Shown one piece after another: positions 44,473 through 53,663 of a DNA stretch of 64,000 nt (position 1 is the stretch's first letter; each line of letters begins with the position of its first letter). The stretch is from Thiobacillus sp. 65-1059 (GTDB taxonomy: Bacteria; Pseudomonadota; Gammaproteobacteria; Burkholderiales; Thiobacillaceae). Made by a program: the position numbers and the translations under genes. The stretch covers positions 26,870-90,869 of the forward strand of contig MKUE01000135.1 of the NCBI GenBank assembly GCA_001897675.1, written 5' to 3'. The notes beneath the pieces are model-generated. The model saw only the letters and a program-made list of their open reading frames with translations. It did no database searches and had not been told where the DNA came from.

Positions 44473-46536
44473 TCAGCCGGCATCGGCCGCGAGGTACGTT
44501 TTGAGGCGCAGCATGGCTTTGCGCGTGAGCGACTGCTCCGGAATCTGCGCGCGGCCGGCACGGATTTCGGCGGCGAGCCGGTCGCAGTCGAGCGAAAAAC
44601 GCTGTTCGCCCGCGCTGTCGCAAAACAGCAGATAGCCGTGTACGCCGACCCAGGCCACGCGCGCGGTCGCCAGGCCCTCGAACGGGGGGGCGAAATCCAC
44701 CCAGTCGCCTTCCAGCAGCTGCTGTGCCTGCTGCAGGATGGGGTCATTCGGGGGAGCGGCCGGGAGCTGGCGGGTAAGCGATTCGATTCCTTCCCGTGCG
44801 GCATGCCGGGGCGCAAAAGAGCTGACCACGGCGTCCTGCGGCTCTCCGGAGGGGCGGACCCAGTATTCCTGGGTCATGGTGATGGCGCTGAAAAAATCTT
44901 TCAGCTGCGCAGGCGTGGCTCCCTGCGCCAGCAGGCCGCGGCGCAATTCGGCGTTGATGCGGGGAATCGATTGCAGGCGGTCTTCGCGCTCGGCATCGCT
45001 GCCCGGCACCTGCAGACTGAGGAACAGCTGCAGCAAGGTCGCGCAGGCTGCCCGCCAGCCGGGGCCTTCGCCCGCTTCGGCCACATACAGCGACGCCATG
45101 TGCGGTACCCAGGCGTTTTCCAGCCGCCGCAATATCGATTCCGGGGCGGGATGGCGCTCGGTCAGGTCGTGCAGGTTTTCCAGCGCCAGCAGGGTGCCCA
45201 GTTCCTGGCGTTCGATTTGCTCCAGGTGCAGGACGTCCGAAGCCAGGCCCGCTTCGATGTCTGCGTCGGCGTCGGCCAGCCAGGCGGCCAGCCTGCCGTG
45301 CGCATGCGCAAATGCCTCGGCGGCGTGGCCGGGGTCGTCGAGGATGGCGGCGCAGGCGGCCCGGATTTGTTCGAGCGCGGGCAGGTGCGAGGGATCGTAT
45401 TCGGGAAAGCGGCGCGAGAACAATCCCAGCAGGTCGATCAACTGGCGTGCCGGATGCCGGTCGTCGCTGAAAAAATCGGGCGAGGCGAGCGCGACCCTGA
45501 GCGCCGGGATCTGCAGGTGGGCAATTTCGGCCTTGTAACGTGACGATATGCCGGGGTCGTCGAGGATGTATTCGAACAGCCCCGCCAGGGCATCCAGTAT
45601 TGCGAGGTCGAATGCGGCGGTTCCGGTATGGCGTGACTGCTGCTGCAATTGCCGCAGCGCCAGCGTGGCGGCTTCGCCGGCCGGCGGAGCGTGCGGGAGG
45701 GACGATAGAGAGGCCTGCCAGTCCGCCAGGCGGTCAAGCAAACGATGCGGCATGTCGGGCAACGGCGTGCCGCCTGCGGAAGGAGACGTGCCGGCAGGGG
45801 CGGCTTCGCCTGCACGCGCGGCAACCGACTGGATGTGCGCCAGGACGTCCTGTCCGGCAGCGGTCGCGGTTGTCCGGGGCGAGGCGGCGGCAGGGGCCGC
45901 GGGGGGGGCGAACAGTCCCCGAATGCCCTGCGCCTCCAGAAACTGATTCAGTGCCGCGTAGGTGTGCTTCAGCGTGTCAAGCAGAGGGACGGCCACACGC
46001 TCGAGCAGGAAAGTGCCGCACGCGGAATCGATCTTCAGCGCGTCGAGTGCCCGCGACAAGGCGCGCACGACCTGATGCGGGCCGTAGCCATCGGCACGGT
46101 CCGGGTCTTCCGAGGCCGCCCGCCGTATAGCCTGCACGCGGCCGAACAGCAGCAGCATCTCGGCGCGCAGGGCCTCGGTCAGTAAGGCTGCGGTTTTTGC
46201 TTCCGCCAGCTGCCGTTTTAGTGCATCGTCGTCCAGCAGCTGCAGTTCGGCGGGACGGCCGTCATGGGGCCGGGCAAACGTCTCGGGCCGGGCGAGATGC
46301 AGGCGGAACTGCTCGGCAAACGCGGTGGACAGCACGTCAGGGCGCCCGTTGAGCCAATCCAGGCAGGTCTGTCCGATCGCCGCGGTCGACGGCGCCGGTT
46401 GCGCCGCCATGGCGCGCAAAATGGCATCCTGGATCGGAATGCGGCTGCGCTGAAAAAAGTTGTCCAGCGCCTGCGTCATGCGCGCATCGGCTTCGCGTAG
46501 CAGGGCGGCAGGGGAGGAGGCGGATTGGGTATTCAT
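44473..46536 (-). CDS. DUF1631 family protein, paralogue of the downstream gene
   Basis: The 687-residue protein is another soluble, helical DUF1631 member. It ends with the same type of C-terminal block (LLEGDWVDFAPPFEG and LATARVAWVGVHGYLLFCD) as the gene at 42024-44204. The pair is probably an old tandem duplication, because similarity is limited to the domain pattern. ATG 46536 (MNTQSASSP) is preferred over an in-frame ATG twenty codons upstream. The tRNA-Gly gene lies 80 bases upstream. No riboswitch precedes this copy. Confidence 0.88.
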   Translation of the reverse strand: MNTQSASSPAALLREADARMTQALDNFFQRSRIPIQDAILRAMAAQPAPSTAAIGQTCLDWLNGRPDVLSTAFAEQFRLHLARPETFARPHDGRPAELQLLDDDALKRQLAEAKTAALLTEALRAEMLLLFGRVQAIRRAASEDPDRADGYGPHQVVRALSRALDALKIDSACGTFLLERVAVPLLDTLKHTYAALNQFLEAQGIRGLFAPPAAPAAASPRTTATAAGQDVLAHIQSVAARAGEAAPAGTSPSAGGTPLPDMPHRLLDRLADWQASLSSLPHAPPAGEAATLALRQLQQQSRHTGTAAFDLAILDALAGLFEYILDDPGISSRYKAEIAHLQIPALRVALASPDFFSDDRHPARQLIDLLGLFSRRFPEYDPSHLPALEQIRAACAAILDDPGHAAEAFAHAHGRLAAWLADADADIEAGLASDVLHLEQIERQELGTLLALENLHDLTERHPAPESILRRLENAWVPHMASLYVAEAGEGPGWRAACATLLQLFLSLQVPGSDAEREDRLQSIPRINAELRRGLLAQGATPAQLKDFFSAITMTQEYWVRPSGEPQDAVVSSFAPRHAAREGIESLTRQLPAAPPNDPILQQAQQLLEGDWVDFAPPFEGLATARVAWVGVHGYLLFCDSAGEQRFSLDCDRLAAEIRAGRAQIPEQSLTRKAMLRLKTYLAADAG

Positions 46537-46616
46537 GGCCTTGCTGCAATTAACGGCCAGGGAAGGCAAGTTATTGAATTGCGGCAGGCCCGGCATCAGG
46601 CCAGGATGCTGCGTTG

Positions 46617-46690
46617 TGGAGCGGGCGAAGGGAATCGAACCCTCCTCATGAGCTTGGGAAGCTCAGGTAATGCCACTATACGACGCCCGC
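46617..46690 (-). tRNA. tRNA-Gly (anticodon CCC)
   Basis: The minus strand folds as a standard 74-base cloverleaf. The acceptor stem is GCGGGCG/CGCCCGC, the anticodon stem UGAGC/GCUCA holds a UUCCCAA loop with anticodon CCC, the T arm contains GGUUCGAUUCC, and the encoded 3' end is CCA. It lies between the DUF1631 gene and divergent thiS. Confidence 0.96.
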
Positions 46691-46694
46691 GCGG

Positions 46695-46700
46695 TAGAAT
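46695..46700 (+). promoter_or_regulatory. Probable -10 box for thiS
   Basis: TAGAAT sits 48 bases before the thiS GTG, between thiS and the divergent tRNA-Gly gene. No TPP riboswitch is seen in the remaining leader, which is too short to hold one. Confidence 0.4.
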
Positions 46701-46747
46701 TCGGCATGATACTGAAACTCGCGTCCCCCGGATAGAAGAAGTGATTC

Positions 46748-46951
46748 GTGATTGAACTGCTCATCAACGGCGAACCCCGTACCTTCCCTGCCCCGCTCAC
46801 CCTGAGCCAGCTGATTGCGTCGCTGGATCTGCTCGGGAAACGCATCGCCATCGAAAAAAATGGCGAAATCGTCCCGCGCAGCCAGCATGCCGACACCCGG
46901 CTCGCCGACGGCGACCGCCTGGAAATCGTCGTCGCGGTCGGCGGCGGCTGA
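46748..46951 (+). CDS. thiS: Sulfur carrier protein ThiS
   Basis: ThiS carries sulfur as a C-terminal thiocarboxylate for thiazole formation in thiamine synthesis. The 67-residue ubiquitin-like protein ends in GGG, giving the required terminal GG, and starts with GTG (V/MIELLINGEP). The ADGDRLEIVVAVGGG tail is typical. It is followed by thiG after 37 bases, the usual pair. Confidence 0.95.
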   Translation: MIELLINGEPRTFPAPLTLSQLIASLDLLGKRIAIEKNGEIVPRSQHADTRLADGDRLEIVVAVGGG

Positions 46952-46988
46952 TCCGCCCCCTAGCCCCTAGATCCCCGCTCCCCTGAAT

Positions 46989-47777
46989 ATGGAACCTCTC
47001 GTCATCGCCGGAAAATCCTATGCCTCCCGCCTGCTGGTGGGTACCGGCAAGTACAAGGATTTCGAACAAACGCGCCTCGCGGTCGAGGCGTCGGGGGCGG
47101 AAATCGTCACCGTCGCCATCCGCCGCACCAACATCGGTCAGGATGCCGGCCAGCCCAGCCTGCTCGACGCGCTGCCGCCGTCGCAATACACCTACCTGCC
47201 CAATACCGCGGGCTGCTATACCGCGGACGACGCGATCCGCACGCTGCGCCTGGCGCGCGAACTGCTCGACGGCCACAGCCTGGTCAAGCTCGAGGTGCTG
47301 GGCGACGCCGAATCGCTGTATCCCAACGTGGCGGAAACGGTGAAAGCGGCCGAGGTGCTGGTGAAGGACGGCTTCCAGGTGATGGTCTACACCTCGGACG
47401 ACCCGATCGCCGCCAAGCAGCTGGAGGACATCGGCTGCGTCGCGGTGATGCCGCTGGCGAGCCTGATCGGTTCCGGCATGGGCATCCTCAATCCGTGGAA
47501 CCTGCAGATCATCATCGACCGCCTGTCGGTGCCGGTGATTGTCGATGCCGGCGTCGGCACCGCGAGCGACGCGACCATCGCGATGGAACTCGGCTGCGAC
47601 GCCGTGCTGATGAACACCGCGATCGCCGGCGCCGGCAATCCGGTGCTGATGGCGTCGGCGATGAAGAAGGCGGTGGAGGCCGGGCGCGAGGCCTTCCTCG
47701 CCGGCCGCATGCCGAAGAAAATCTATAAAGCCAGCCCGAGTTCGCCCACCAGCGGCCTCATCACCGGTACCAAGTAA
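46989..47777 (+). CDS. thiG: Thiazole synthase
   Basis: ThiG forms the thiamine thiazole from deoxyxylulose phosphate, dehydroglycine or iminoacetate, and ThiS thiocarboxylate. The 262-residue protein has [25 protein letters not shown], the Schiff-base lysine K100 in VKLEVLGD, and the phosphate-binding [14 protein letters not shown]. It lies between thiS and trmB, with trmB starting four bases after its stop. Confidence 0.97.
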   Translation: MEPLVIAGKSYASRLLVGTGKYKDFEQTRLAVEASGAEIVTVAIRRTNIGQDAGQPSLLDALPPSQYTYLPNTAGCYTADDAIRTLRLARELLDGHSLVKLEVLGDAESLYPNVAETVKAAEVLVKDGFQVMVYTSDDPIAAKQLEDIGCVAVMPLASLIGSGMGILNPWNLQIIIDRLSVPVIVDAGVGTASDATIAMELGCDAVLMNTAIAGAGNPVLMASAMKKAVEAGREAFLAGRMPKKIYKASPSSPTSGLITGTK

Positions 47778-47781
47778 GTCC

Positions 47782-48465
47782 ATGAGCGGCGAAACCGGCG
47801 CGCATCCGCGCATTCGTTCCTACGTACTGCGCGCCGGGCGCGTCGGTTCCGGCCAAGCGCGCGCGCTCGCCGAACTGGGCCCGAAGTTCATGCTGCCGTA
47901 CCAGGCAAGCGGCATCGACCTCGACGCGGCGTTCGGCCGGACCGCCCCGCGTTTCCTCGAAATCGGCTTCGGCATGGGCGAGGGGCTGGCAGAAATCGCC
48001 GCCGCCCATCCGGAAAACGACTACCTCGGCGTCGAGGTGCACACCCCCGGCGTCGGCGCGCTGCTGAAGCAGCTCGGCGCGCGCGCGCTCACCAACGTGC
48101 GCGTGATCCAGCACGACGCGGTCGAGGTGCTGACGCAGATGCTCGAACCGGGAAGCCTTGCCGGAGCGCACATCTTCTTTCCCGATCCCTGGCACAAGAA
48201 GCGCCACCACAAACGGCGCCTGATCCAGCCGCCGCTGGTCGGCCTGCTGGCGAGCCGGCTCGCGCCCGGCGGCCACCTCCATCTGGCCACCGACTGGCAG
48301 GACTACGCCGAGCAGATGCTCGCGGTGCTGTCGGCCGAGCCGCTATTGCAGAACACCGCCGCCGACTACGCGCCGCGCCCCGAGACGCGTCCGCTCACCA
48401 AGTTCGAGCAGCGCGGCATCCGCCTCGGCCACGGCGTGTGGGACCTGCTGTTCCGCCGCGTGTAA
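47782..48465 (+). CDS. trmB: tRNA (guanine-N7-)-methyltransferase
   Basis: TrmB methylates G46 of tRNA with S-adenosylmethionine. The 227-residue protein has the SAM site [10 protein letters not shown], the family block [14 protein letters not shown], and [19 protein letters not shown] at the end. The position after thiSG is common in proteobacteria. The ATG ([20 protein letters not shown]) fits the family. Confidence 0.97.
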   Translation: MSGETGAHPRIRSYVLRAGRVGSGQARALAELGPKFMLPYQASGIDLDAAFGRTAPRFLEIGFGMGEGLAEIAAAHPENDYLGVEVHTPGVGALLKQLGARALTNVRVIQHDAVEVLTQMLEPGSLAGAHIFFPDPWHKKRHHKRRLIQPPLVGLLASRLAPGGHLHLATDWQDYAEQMLAVLSAEPLLQNTAADYAPRPETRPLTKFEQRGIRLGHGVWDLLFRRV

Positions 48466-48498
48466 GAACGGTCGCGTCCATGCGGCTATGATGCGGGC

Positions 48499-49134
48499 AT
48501 GGACTTCCTCGAACTCGTCAAGGCGGCGCTCGCGCTGTTCGCCATCGTCGACCCGGTCGGCGTCATCCCGATCTTCCTTCTCGCCACCCACGGCTATACG
48601 CTGGCACAGAGCCGCGCTGCGGCGCGCATCGCCGCACTGACGGTCCTCGGCGTGCTGACCCTGTTCACCTTTCTCGGCGAGCCGCTGCTGATGTTCTTCG
48701 GGGTGCGGCTGGCGGCCTTCTCGGTGGCGGGCGGGCTGCTGCTGCTGTTGCTCGCCCTGGCGATGGTGCAGGCACACGTCAGCCCGCAGCGACAGACCCG
48801 GGACGAGGCGGTCGAGGCCGAGGAAAAGGACGCGGTCGGCGTGGTGCCGCTGGGGATTCCGCTGCTGGCCGGGCCGGGCGCGATCACTCACGTGATCGTG
48901 GCGGCGGGCGCGGCGAAGGGCGACCCGCTTAACCAGGCGGCGCTGCTGATCCCGGTGGCGCTGGTGACGCTGTCGGTGTGGCTGGCGTTCCGTGCCGCGC
49001 CGGCCATCGCGCGCCGGCTGGGGCGCACCGGCATCCATGTGGTGACGCGGCTGATGGGCCTCATCATCGCGGCGATCTCGGTCGAGATGATCGCGAGCGG
49101 ACTCGGGCAGCTGTTCCCGGGGCTGCTCTCCTGA
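48499..49134 (+). CDS. MarC-family integral membrane protein
   Basis: The 211-residue protein has six hydrophobic segments and the MarC pattern FAIVDPVGVIPIFLLATHG near the start and GVVPLGIPLLAGPGAI in the middle. The function is unknown. Older links to antibiotic resistance are not supported for the family. A TATGAT box sits only six bases before the ATG, so the transcript could be nearly leaderless. It is not clearly linked to the gnd cluster downstream. Confidence 0.92.
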   Translation: MDFLELVKAALALFAIVDPVGVIPIFLLATHGYTLAQSRAAARIAALTVLGVLTLFTFLGEPLLMFFGVRLAAFSVAGGLLLLLLALAMVQAHVSPQRQTRDEAVEAEEKDAVGVVPLGIPLLAGPGAITHVIVAAGAAKGDPLNQAALLIPVALVTLSVWLAFRAAPAIARRLGRTGIHVVTRLMGLIIAAISVEMIASGLGQLFPGLLS

Positions 49135-49269
49135 AGTGCGGGCAACGGGCACGATGTACCCGGTTGGGGCGCGGCGGCTGTCATTTCGCGCTCATCGCGG
49201 CGTCCTATCATGAAGTGGTTGCTGGCATGATCGATGCGCCACGCAGGTTTTCATTCCCAAGGAGCAAGC

Positions 49270-50184
49270 ATGGAATTCGGACTGGTCGGACTCGGCCGCA
49301 TGGGCGGCAACATGGCGCGGCGGCTGGCCCGCAAGGGCATCAGAATTGCGCTCAACAACCGCAGTCATGAAGTGAGTTCGGCCATCGCGGCAGAAACCGG
49401 CCATCTCGCCTGCGCTTCGCTGGCCGATCTGGTCGCGGCCTTGCAGGCGCCGCGCATCGTCTGGCTGATGCTGCCCGCAGGTGACGCCACCGAGCAGACG
49501 CTGCAGGCGCTGGCGCCGCTCTTGAGCCCGGGCGACCTGGTGGTCGACGGCGCCAACGGCTACTACAAGGACGACCGGCGGCGTGCCGACATGCTGGCCG
49601 TACGGCAGATCGATTTCGCCGATGCAGGCGTATCGGGCGGCGTGTGGGGGCTGGAAAACGGCTACTGCATCATGTTCGGCGGCAGCGATGCCGCCGCGGC
49701 GCGCCTGAAGCCCTACATGGAGGCGCTCGCGCCCACGCCGGCGACGGGCTGGCTGCATGTCGGCCCGGTCGGCTCCGGACACTTCGTGAAGATGGTCCAC
49801 AACGGCATCGAGTACGGCATGATGCAGGCCTTCGCCGAGGGGTTTGCGCTGATGAAGCACAAGCCGGGCTTCGATCTCGACCTCGGCGCGATCGCCGAGC
49901 TGTGGCGGCATGGCAGCGTGGTGCGTTCGTGGCTGCTGGACCTGTCGGCGGATTTCCTGGCGCACGACCAGGCGCTCGACGCCATCCAGCCCTTCGTCGC
50001 CGACTCCGGCGAGGGCCGCTGGACCGCGCTGGAGGCGGTCGAGCAGGGTATCCCCGCCCCGGTGATGTCGCTGGCCTTGATGATGCGTTTTGCCAGCCAG
50101 GGCAAAAACGATTACGCAGCGAAAATGCTCGCCAAGATGCGCCAGGGATTCGGCGGCCACGCGCTCAAGGAGGGCGGCAAATGA
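49270..50184 (+). CDS. gnd: 6-phosphogluconate dehydrogenase, short decarboxylating form
   Basis: This enzyme makes ribulose 5-phosphate and NAD(P)H from 6-phosphogluconate. The 304-residue form has the Rossmann motif GLVGLGRMGGNMARRLARKG, DAGVSGGVWGLENGYCIMFGG and KMVHNGIEYGMMQAFAEGF. It is the short YqeC-type, unlike the 470-residue E. coli enzyme. The ATG at 49270 follows AGGAGC. Its stop overlaps the zwf ATG (ATGA). Confidence 0.94.
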   Translation: MEFGLVGLGRMGGNMARRLARKGIRIALNNRSHEVSSAIAAETGHLACASLADLVAALQAPRIVWLMLPAGDATEQTLQALAPLLSPGDLVVDGANGYYKDDRRRADMLAVRQIDFADAGVSGGVWGLENGYCIMFGGSDAAAARLKPYMEALAPTPATGWLHVGPVGSGHFVKMVHNGIEYGMMQAFAEGFALMKHKPGFDLDLGAIAELWRHGSVVRSWLLDLSADFLAHDQALDAIQPFVADSGEGRWTALEAVEQGIPAPVMSLALMMRFASQGKNDYAAKMLAKMRQGFGGHALKEGGK

Positions 50185-51659
50185 CCGGCCTCGAAGACTC
50201 GCTGCCGTGCACCTTCGTCATCTTCGGCGCGACAGGCAATCTGGCCACCAACAAGCTGCTGCCCGCGCTGTATCACCTGGAGGCAGCGGCCCGCCTGTCG
50301 GAGTCGCTCAATATCGTGGCGTTTTCGCGCCGCCCCTGGAGCGACGACGAATGGCGCAAATACATGCGCGAGACGCTCCCCGGCAAGATCAAGGGCAGGC
50401 ACGATACGCCGGTGTTCGAACGTTTCATCGCCCGCTTCGCTTATCAGCAGGGCGACCTCAACGACGCCGAGTCGTACCAGGCGCTGGCCCGCCGCCTGCC
50501 TCCCGAAGAGGCCTGTTCGAGCACGGTGTTCTATCTCGCCATCAAGCCGGCGGAATTTGCGGCGGTGATCCACAACCTCGAAGCGGTCGGCCTGAACAAG
50601 CCGCGCGGTCTCAATCGCGTGGTGATCGAAAAGCCATTCGGCGAGGACATCGAGTCGGCGCGCATGCTGAACCAGCTGCTGCACCAGCATTTCGACGAGG
50701 AGCAGATTTACCGCATCGACCACTTCCTCGGCAAGGAAACGGTGCAGAACCTGCTGGTGTTCCGCTTCGCCAACACCCTGATCGAGCCCTTGTGGAACCG
50801 CAATTTCATCGACCACGTGCAGATCACCGTGGCCGAGTCGATCGGCATCGAGAAGCGCGCGGATTACTACGACCGCGCTGGCGCGCTGCGCGACATGCTG
50901 CAGAACCACCTGATGCAGCTGCTCACCGTCGTCGCCATGGAGCCGCCTGCCGCCCTTGAGGCCGATGCGCTGCACGACGAAAAGGTGAAGGTACTGCGCT
51001 CGATCCGCCCGATCGCCAAGCGCGCGGTGCATGCGCACGCGATTCGCGCGCAATACGCGCGCGGGACGATCGACGGCAAGGTCGTGCTGGGCTACCAGCA
51101 GGAGGAAAACATCGAGCCGAACTCCGCCACCGAAACTTACGTCGCCGCCAAGTTCTACATCGACAACTGGCGCTGGCGCGGGGTGCCGTTCTACCTGCGC
51201 ACCGGCAAGCGCATGCCGCGCCAGACCTCGATGATCGCGCTGCGCTTCCGCCATCCGCCGCAGCAGCTGTTCCGTGAGACCCCGCTCGAATCGGTCGATC
51301 CCAACTGGATCCTGCTGTCGATCCAGCCCGACGAGTCGATGCGCATGGAAATCCATGTCAAGCAGCCTGGGCTCGACATGGACACGCGGCTGATGCAGAT
51401 GAACGCGAGCTTTCTGAAAACCGACGAGCAGACGCTCGACGCCTACGAGACCCTGCTGCTCGACGTCATCGAGGGCGACCGTTCGCTGTTCCTGCGTTTC
51501 GACGAGGTCGAGTGGGCGTGGCGCGTGGTCGATCCCATCCTCAAGCACTGGACGATCGAGCGCGAATACATCCCGACCTACGCCGCCGGCAGTTGGGGGC
51601 CGGCGGACGCCAATCGCCTGTTCGACAGCGACGACCAGGTCTGGCGCAACGAACTGTGA
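50181..51659 (+). CDS. zwf: Glucose-6-phosphate 1-dehydrogenase
   Basis: Zwf makes 6-phosphogluconolactone and NADPH and starts the oxidative pentose-phosphate path. The 492-residue protein has FGATGNLATNKLLPALYHLE (the usual GASGDLA is altered to GATGNLA), the active-site RIDHFLGKETVQN, and VPFYLRTGKRM. It overlaps gnd by four bases and its stop overlaps the pgl ATG (TGATG), so gnd-zwf-pgl is a single coupled unit. Confidence 0.96.
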   Translation: MTGLEDSLPCTFVIFGATGNLATNKLLPALYHLEAAARLSESLNIVAFSRRPWSDDEWRKYMRETLPGKIKGRHDTPVFERFIARFAYQQGDLNDAESYQALARRLPPEEACSSTVFYLAIKPAEFAAVIHNLEAVGLNKPRGLNRVVIEKPFGEDIESARMLNQLLHQHFDEEQIYRIDHFLGKETVQNLLVFRFANTLIEPLWNRNFIDHVQITVAESIGIEKRADYYDRAGALRDMLQNHLMQLLTVVAMEPPAALEADALHDEKVKVLRSIRPIAKRAVHAHAIRAQYARGTIDGKVVLGYQQEENIEPNSATETYVAAKFYIDNWRWRGVPFYLRTGKRMPRQTSMIALRFRHPPQQLFRETPLESVDPNWILLSIQPDESMRMEIHVKQPGLDMDTRLMQMNASFLKTDEQTLDAYETLLLDVIEGDRSLFLRFDEVEWAWRVVDPILKHWTIEREYIPTYAAGSWGPADANRLFDSDDQVWRNEL

Positions 51660-52351
51660 TGGCGACCCAGTGGCGGGTGTTTGCCGATGCCGATGCGCTG
51701 GTGCGGGCGCTGGCCGACGCGCTGTGCGCCGAGGCCGCCGCAGCGATCGCCGCGCGCGGGGCATTCCAGCTGGTGCTGGCGGGCGGCGGCACGCCGCGCG
51801 CGCTGTACGCCGAACTCGCGCGCCGCGGCGCGGGCGATGCGCGCTGGCACATCTGGTACGGCGACGAGCGCTGCCTGCCGGCGAACGATCCGGAGCGCAA
51901 CAGCGCCATGGCGGAAGCCGCCTGGCTCACGGCGTCGGCTATTCCCGAAGAGCAGCGCTGGCCGATCCCCGCCGAGTACGGCGCCGGCGAAGGCGCGGCG
52001 GTGTATGCCGACTGGCTGGCGCGGGTGGGCGAATTCGACGTCGTGCTGCTCGGCATGGGCGAGGACGGGCATACCGCGAGCCTGTTTCCCGGTCACGACT
52101 GGGGTGCGCAAGCTGACGGCCCCGACGTGCTCGCCGTGCGCGACGCACCGAAGCCGCCGCCCGAGCGCGTGAGTCTGTCGGCGGCGCGGCTGAATCGCGG
52201 CGCGAAGCTGTGGGTCGTGGTGACCGGGGCTGGCAAGCGTGATGCCTTGCGGCGCTGGAGACGCGGCGAGGCGGTGCCGGTCGCGGCCATACAGGGGCGG
52301 CAGGAGACGGTTGCCTGGCTCGACGCCGCCGCGTGGCAGACGGGCGACTGA
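51659..52351 (+). CDS. pgl: 6-phosphogluconolactonase
   Basis: Pgl hydrolyses the lactone made by Zwf. The 230-residue protein has LVLAGGGTPRALYAEL, WYGDERCLPANDPERNS and the signature LLGMGEDGHTASLFPGH. It overlaps the zwf stop by one base. It completes the oxidative pentose-phosphate trio and is followed by an IS remnant. Confidence 0.95.
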   Translation: MATQWRVFADADALVRALADALCAEAAAAIAARGAFQLVLAGGGTPRALYAELARRGAGDARWHIWYGDERCLPANDPERNSAMAEAAWLTASAIPEEQRWPIPAEYGAGEGAAVYADWLARVGEFDVVLLGMGEDGHTASLFPGHDWGAQADGPDVLAVRDAPKPPPERVSLSAARLNRGAKLWVVVTGAGKRDALRRWRRGEAVPVAAIQGRQETVAWLDAAAWQTGD

Positions 52352-52361
52352 GCGAGCGGCG

Positions 52362-52622
52362 GGCCTGTCCTGAATGTTGTGTAAACGGACCTTTGGCAGG
52401 AAACTGCCGCCTTGTCCGGAGACACAATAAGCACCACGAAACACGACGTACCTGAAGCCCTGTTGACCAGCCTGCGGCCGACTACCAGAAACCCGAAGAC
52501 CTGGTCGGCGAGAACGGCCTCCTGAAGCAGCTGACCAGGCTCTTGGTCGAGAAGGGCGGGTTCCCCCTTTTGCGAGTTCAAGCCTGAGCGTTTACCGCAC
52601 AACTGAATTAGCGACCTGTTCT
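52362..52622. mobile_element. Internally deleted IS256-family remnant; gap 52352-52708
   Basis: The 357-base gap between pgl and the GTPase gene contains an IS256-like left end (GGCCTGTCCTGAATGTTGTGTAAAC, 52362-52386, the TTGTGTAAAC form typical of the family), a decayed transposase start, and a partly complementary right end at about 52589-52622. Most of the transposase is missing. The last 85 bases before the GTPase gene show nothing recognisable. Confidence 0.65.
52427..52554 (+). pseudogene. IS256-family transposase N-terminal fragment
   Basis: From 52427 the sequence reads STTKHDVPEALLTSL and then, after a one-base shift, ADYQKPEDLVGENGLLKQL and TRLLVEK, the N-terminus of IS256-type transposases. 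The expected start codon is ATA. A single missing T (near 52475, CTGC-GGCC for CTGCTGGCC) breaks the frame, and the rest is gone. It cannot encode an active enzyme. Confidence 0.8.
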
Positions 52623-52708
52623 TCTGACACCGCGTGAAAACGATATCTGCGCGCTCAAAGAAGTCTGGTTGCGCCTCTTGAGCCGGGCATCCCTGACGCC
52701 ACCTATTC

Positions 52709-53635
52709 CTAGCCTTGATGTTCTGGTGTTGCGTCAGGACTGCTGTCTGATTTGTGTGCCGGCTTGTTGCGCGCTGCCGCCAGCATCGCCGCCCGCGTCG
52801 CCGGCGTCTCCAGGCTGATGCGGCCGAGCGTGCCGCTGCGGTAGTCGGTCAAGAGGATCATCGCGGCCTTCTCCAGATCGAGTTCGCCGCCGCGCCCCTT
52901 GAGGAGGCAGCCGCGCTTCTTCGCCACCGCTTCCAGCACGCCGGCGGCATCGAGCCCTTCCGGCGCAAGGCCGTAGCGCGCCTTCAGCAAACCCGGATAG
53001 CGTTCGAGCAGGATGCTTGCGAGGAAGGTCGCCACCTCCTCGTCGATCACCGCGTTGCGCCCGATGGCGTGACTGGCGGCGAGCATGAAGCCGTCGGCGT
53101 CGTGCTCGATTTTCGGCCAGGTCATGCCCGGCGTGTCGACCAGGATCAGGCGCGGCGACAGGTTGATGCGCTGCTGCGACTTGGTGACCGCCGGTTCGTC
53201 GCCGACCGCCGCGACGCGGCGCTTGACCCAGGTGTTCATCAGCGTCGACTTGCCGACGTTGGGAATGCCCATGATCATCAGGCGCAGCGGCTTGAAGGTG
53301 TCGTCGCGGTGCGGCGCCAGCTTCTGCGCCAGCGCCGGCAGCTTCGCCACGTCGCCCGGCTTCTTGGCGCAAATCGCCACCGCCAGCACGCCGGGCTGCT
53401 TGTTGAAGTAGTCGAGCCAGGCGCGGGTGGCTTCGGGATCGGCGAGGTCGACCTTGTTCAAAAGCTTGAGGCAGGGCCGCTGGCGATGTGCGCGCAGCTC
53501 GTGGATCATCGGGTTGCTGCCGGCCTCCGGCAGGCGGGCGTCGAGCACCTCGACCACCACGTCGATCTGCGCCATCGTCTCCGCGGCCTTCTTGCGCGCG
53601 GTGGTCATGTGACCGGGGAACCACTGGATCGCCAT
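52709..53635 (-). CDS. Circularly permuted GTPase, RbgA/YlqF-like
   Basis: The 308-residue protein has the permuted G-motif order of this family: NKVD (G4) and AICAKK (G5) before GIPNVGKSTLMN (G1) and DTPGM (G3). The start MAIQWFPGHMTTARKK is the signature of RbgA/YlqF ribosome-assembly GTPases. It should act in 50S subunit maturation. ATG 53635 is chosen over a start six codons upstream. A basic C-terminal tail follows. Confidence 0.92.
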   Translation of the reverse strand: MAIQWFPGHMTTARKKAAETMAQIDVVVEVLDARLPEAGSNPMIHELRAHRQRPCLKLLNKVDLADPEATRAWLDYFNKQPGVLAVAICAKKPGDVAKLPALAQKLAPHRDDTFKPLRLMIMGIPNVGKSTLMNTWVKRRVAAVGDEPAVTKSQQRINLSPRLILVDTPGMTWPKIEHDADGFMLAASHAIGRNAVIDEEVATFLASILLERYPGLLKARYGLAPEGLDAAGVLEAVAKKRGCLLKGRGGELDLEKAAMILLTDYRSGTLGRISLETPATRAAMLAAARNKPAHKSDSSPDATPEHQG

Positions 53636-53663
53636 GGCGTTCGGGCCTCTCAAGGAAACGGCG

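Noticed and set aside
46701..46747. Possible TPP riboswitch before thiS
   Set aside because: The leader between the predicted -10 box and the start is about 45 bases, too short for a THI-box, and no TPP motif is seen.
44416..52622. Similarity between ACCGCATAACTGATTTATCG at 44413-44432 and ACCGCACAACTGAATTAGCG near 52594
   Set aside because: The match is about 20 bases with several mismatches, one copy belongs to the FliA-like promoter and the other to an IS end. It is probably chance.
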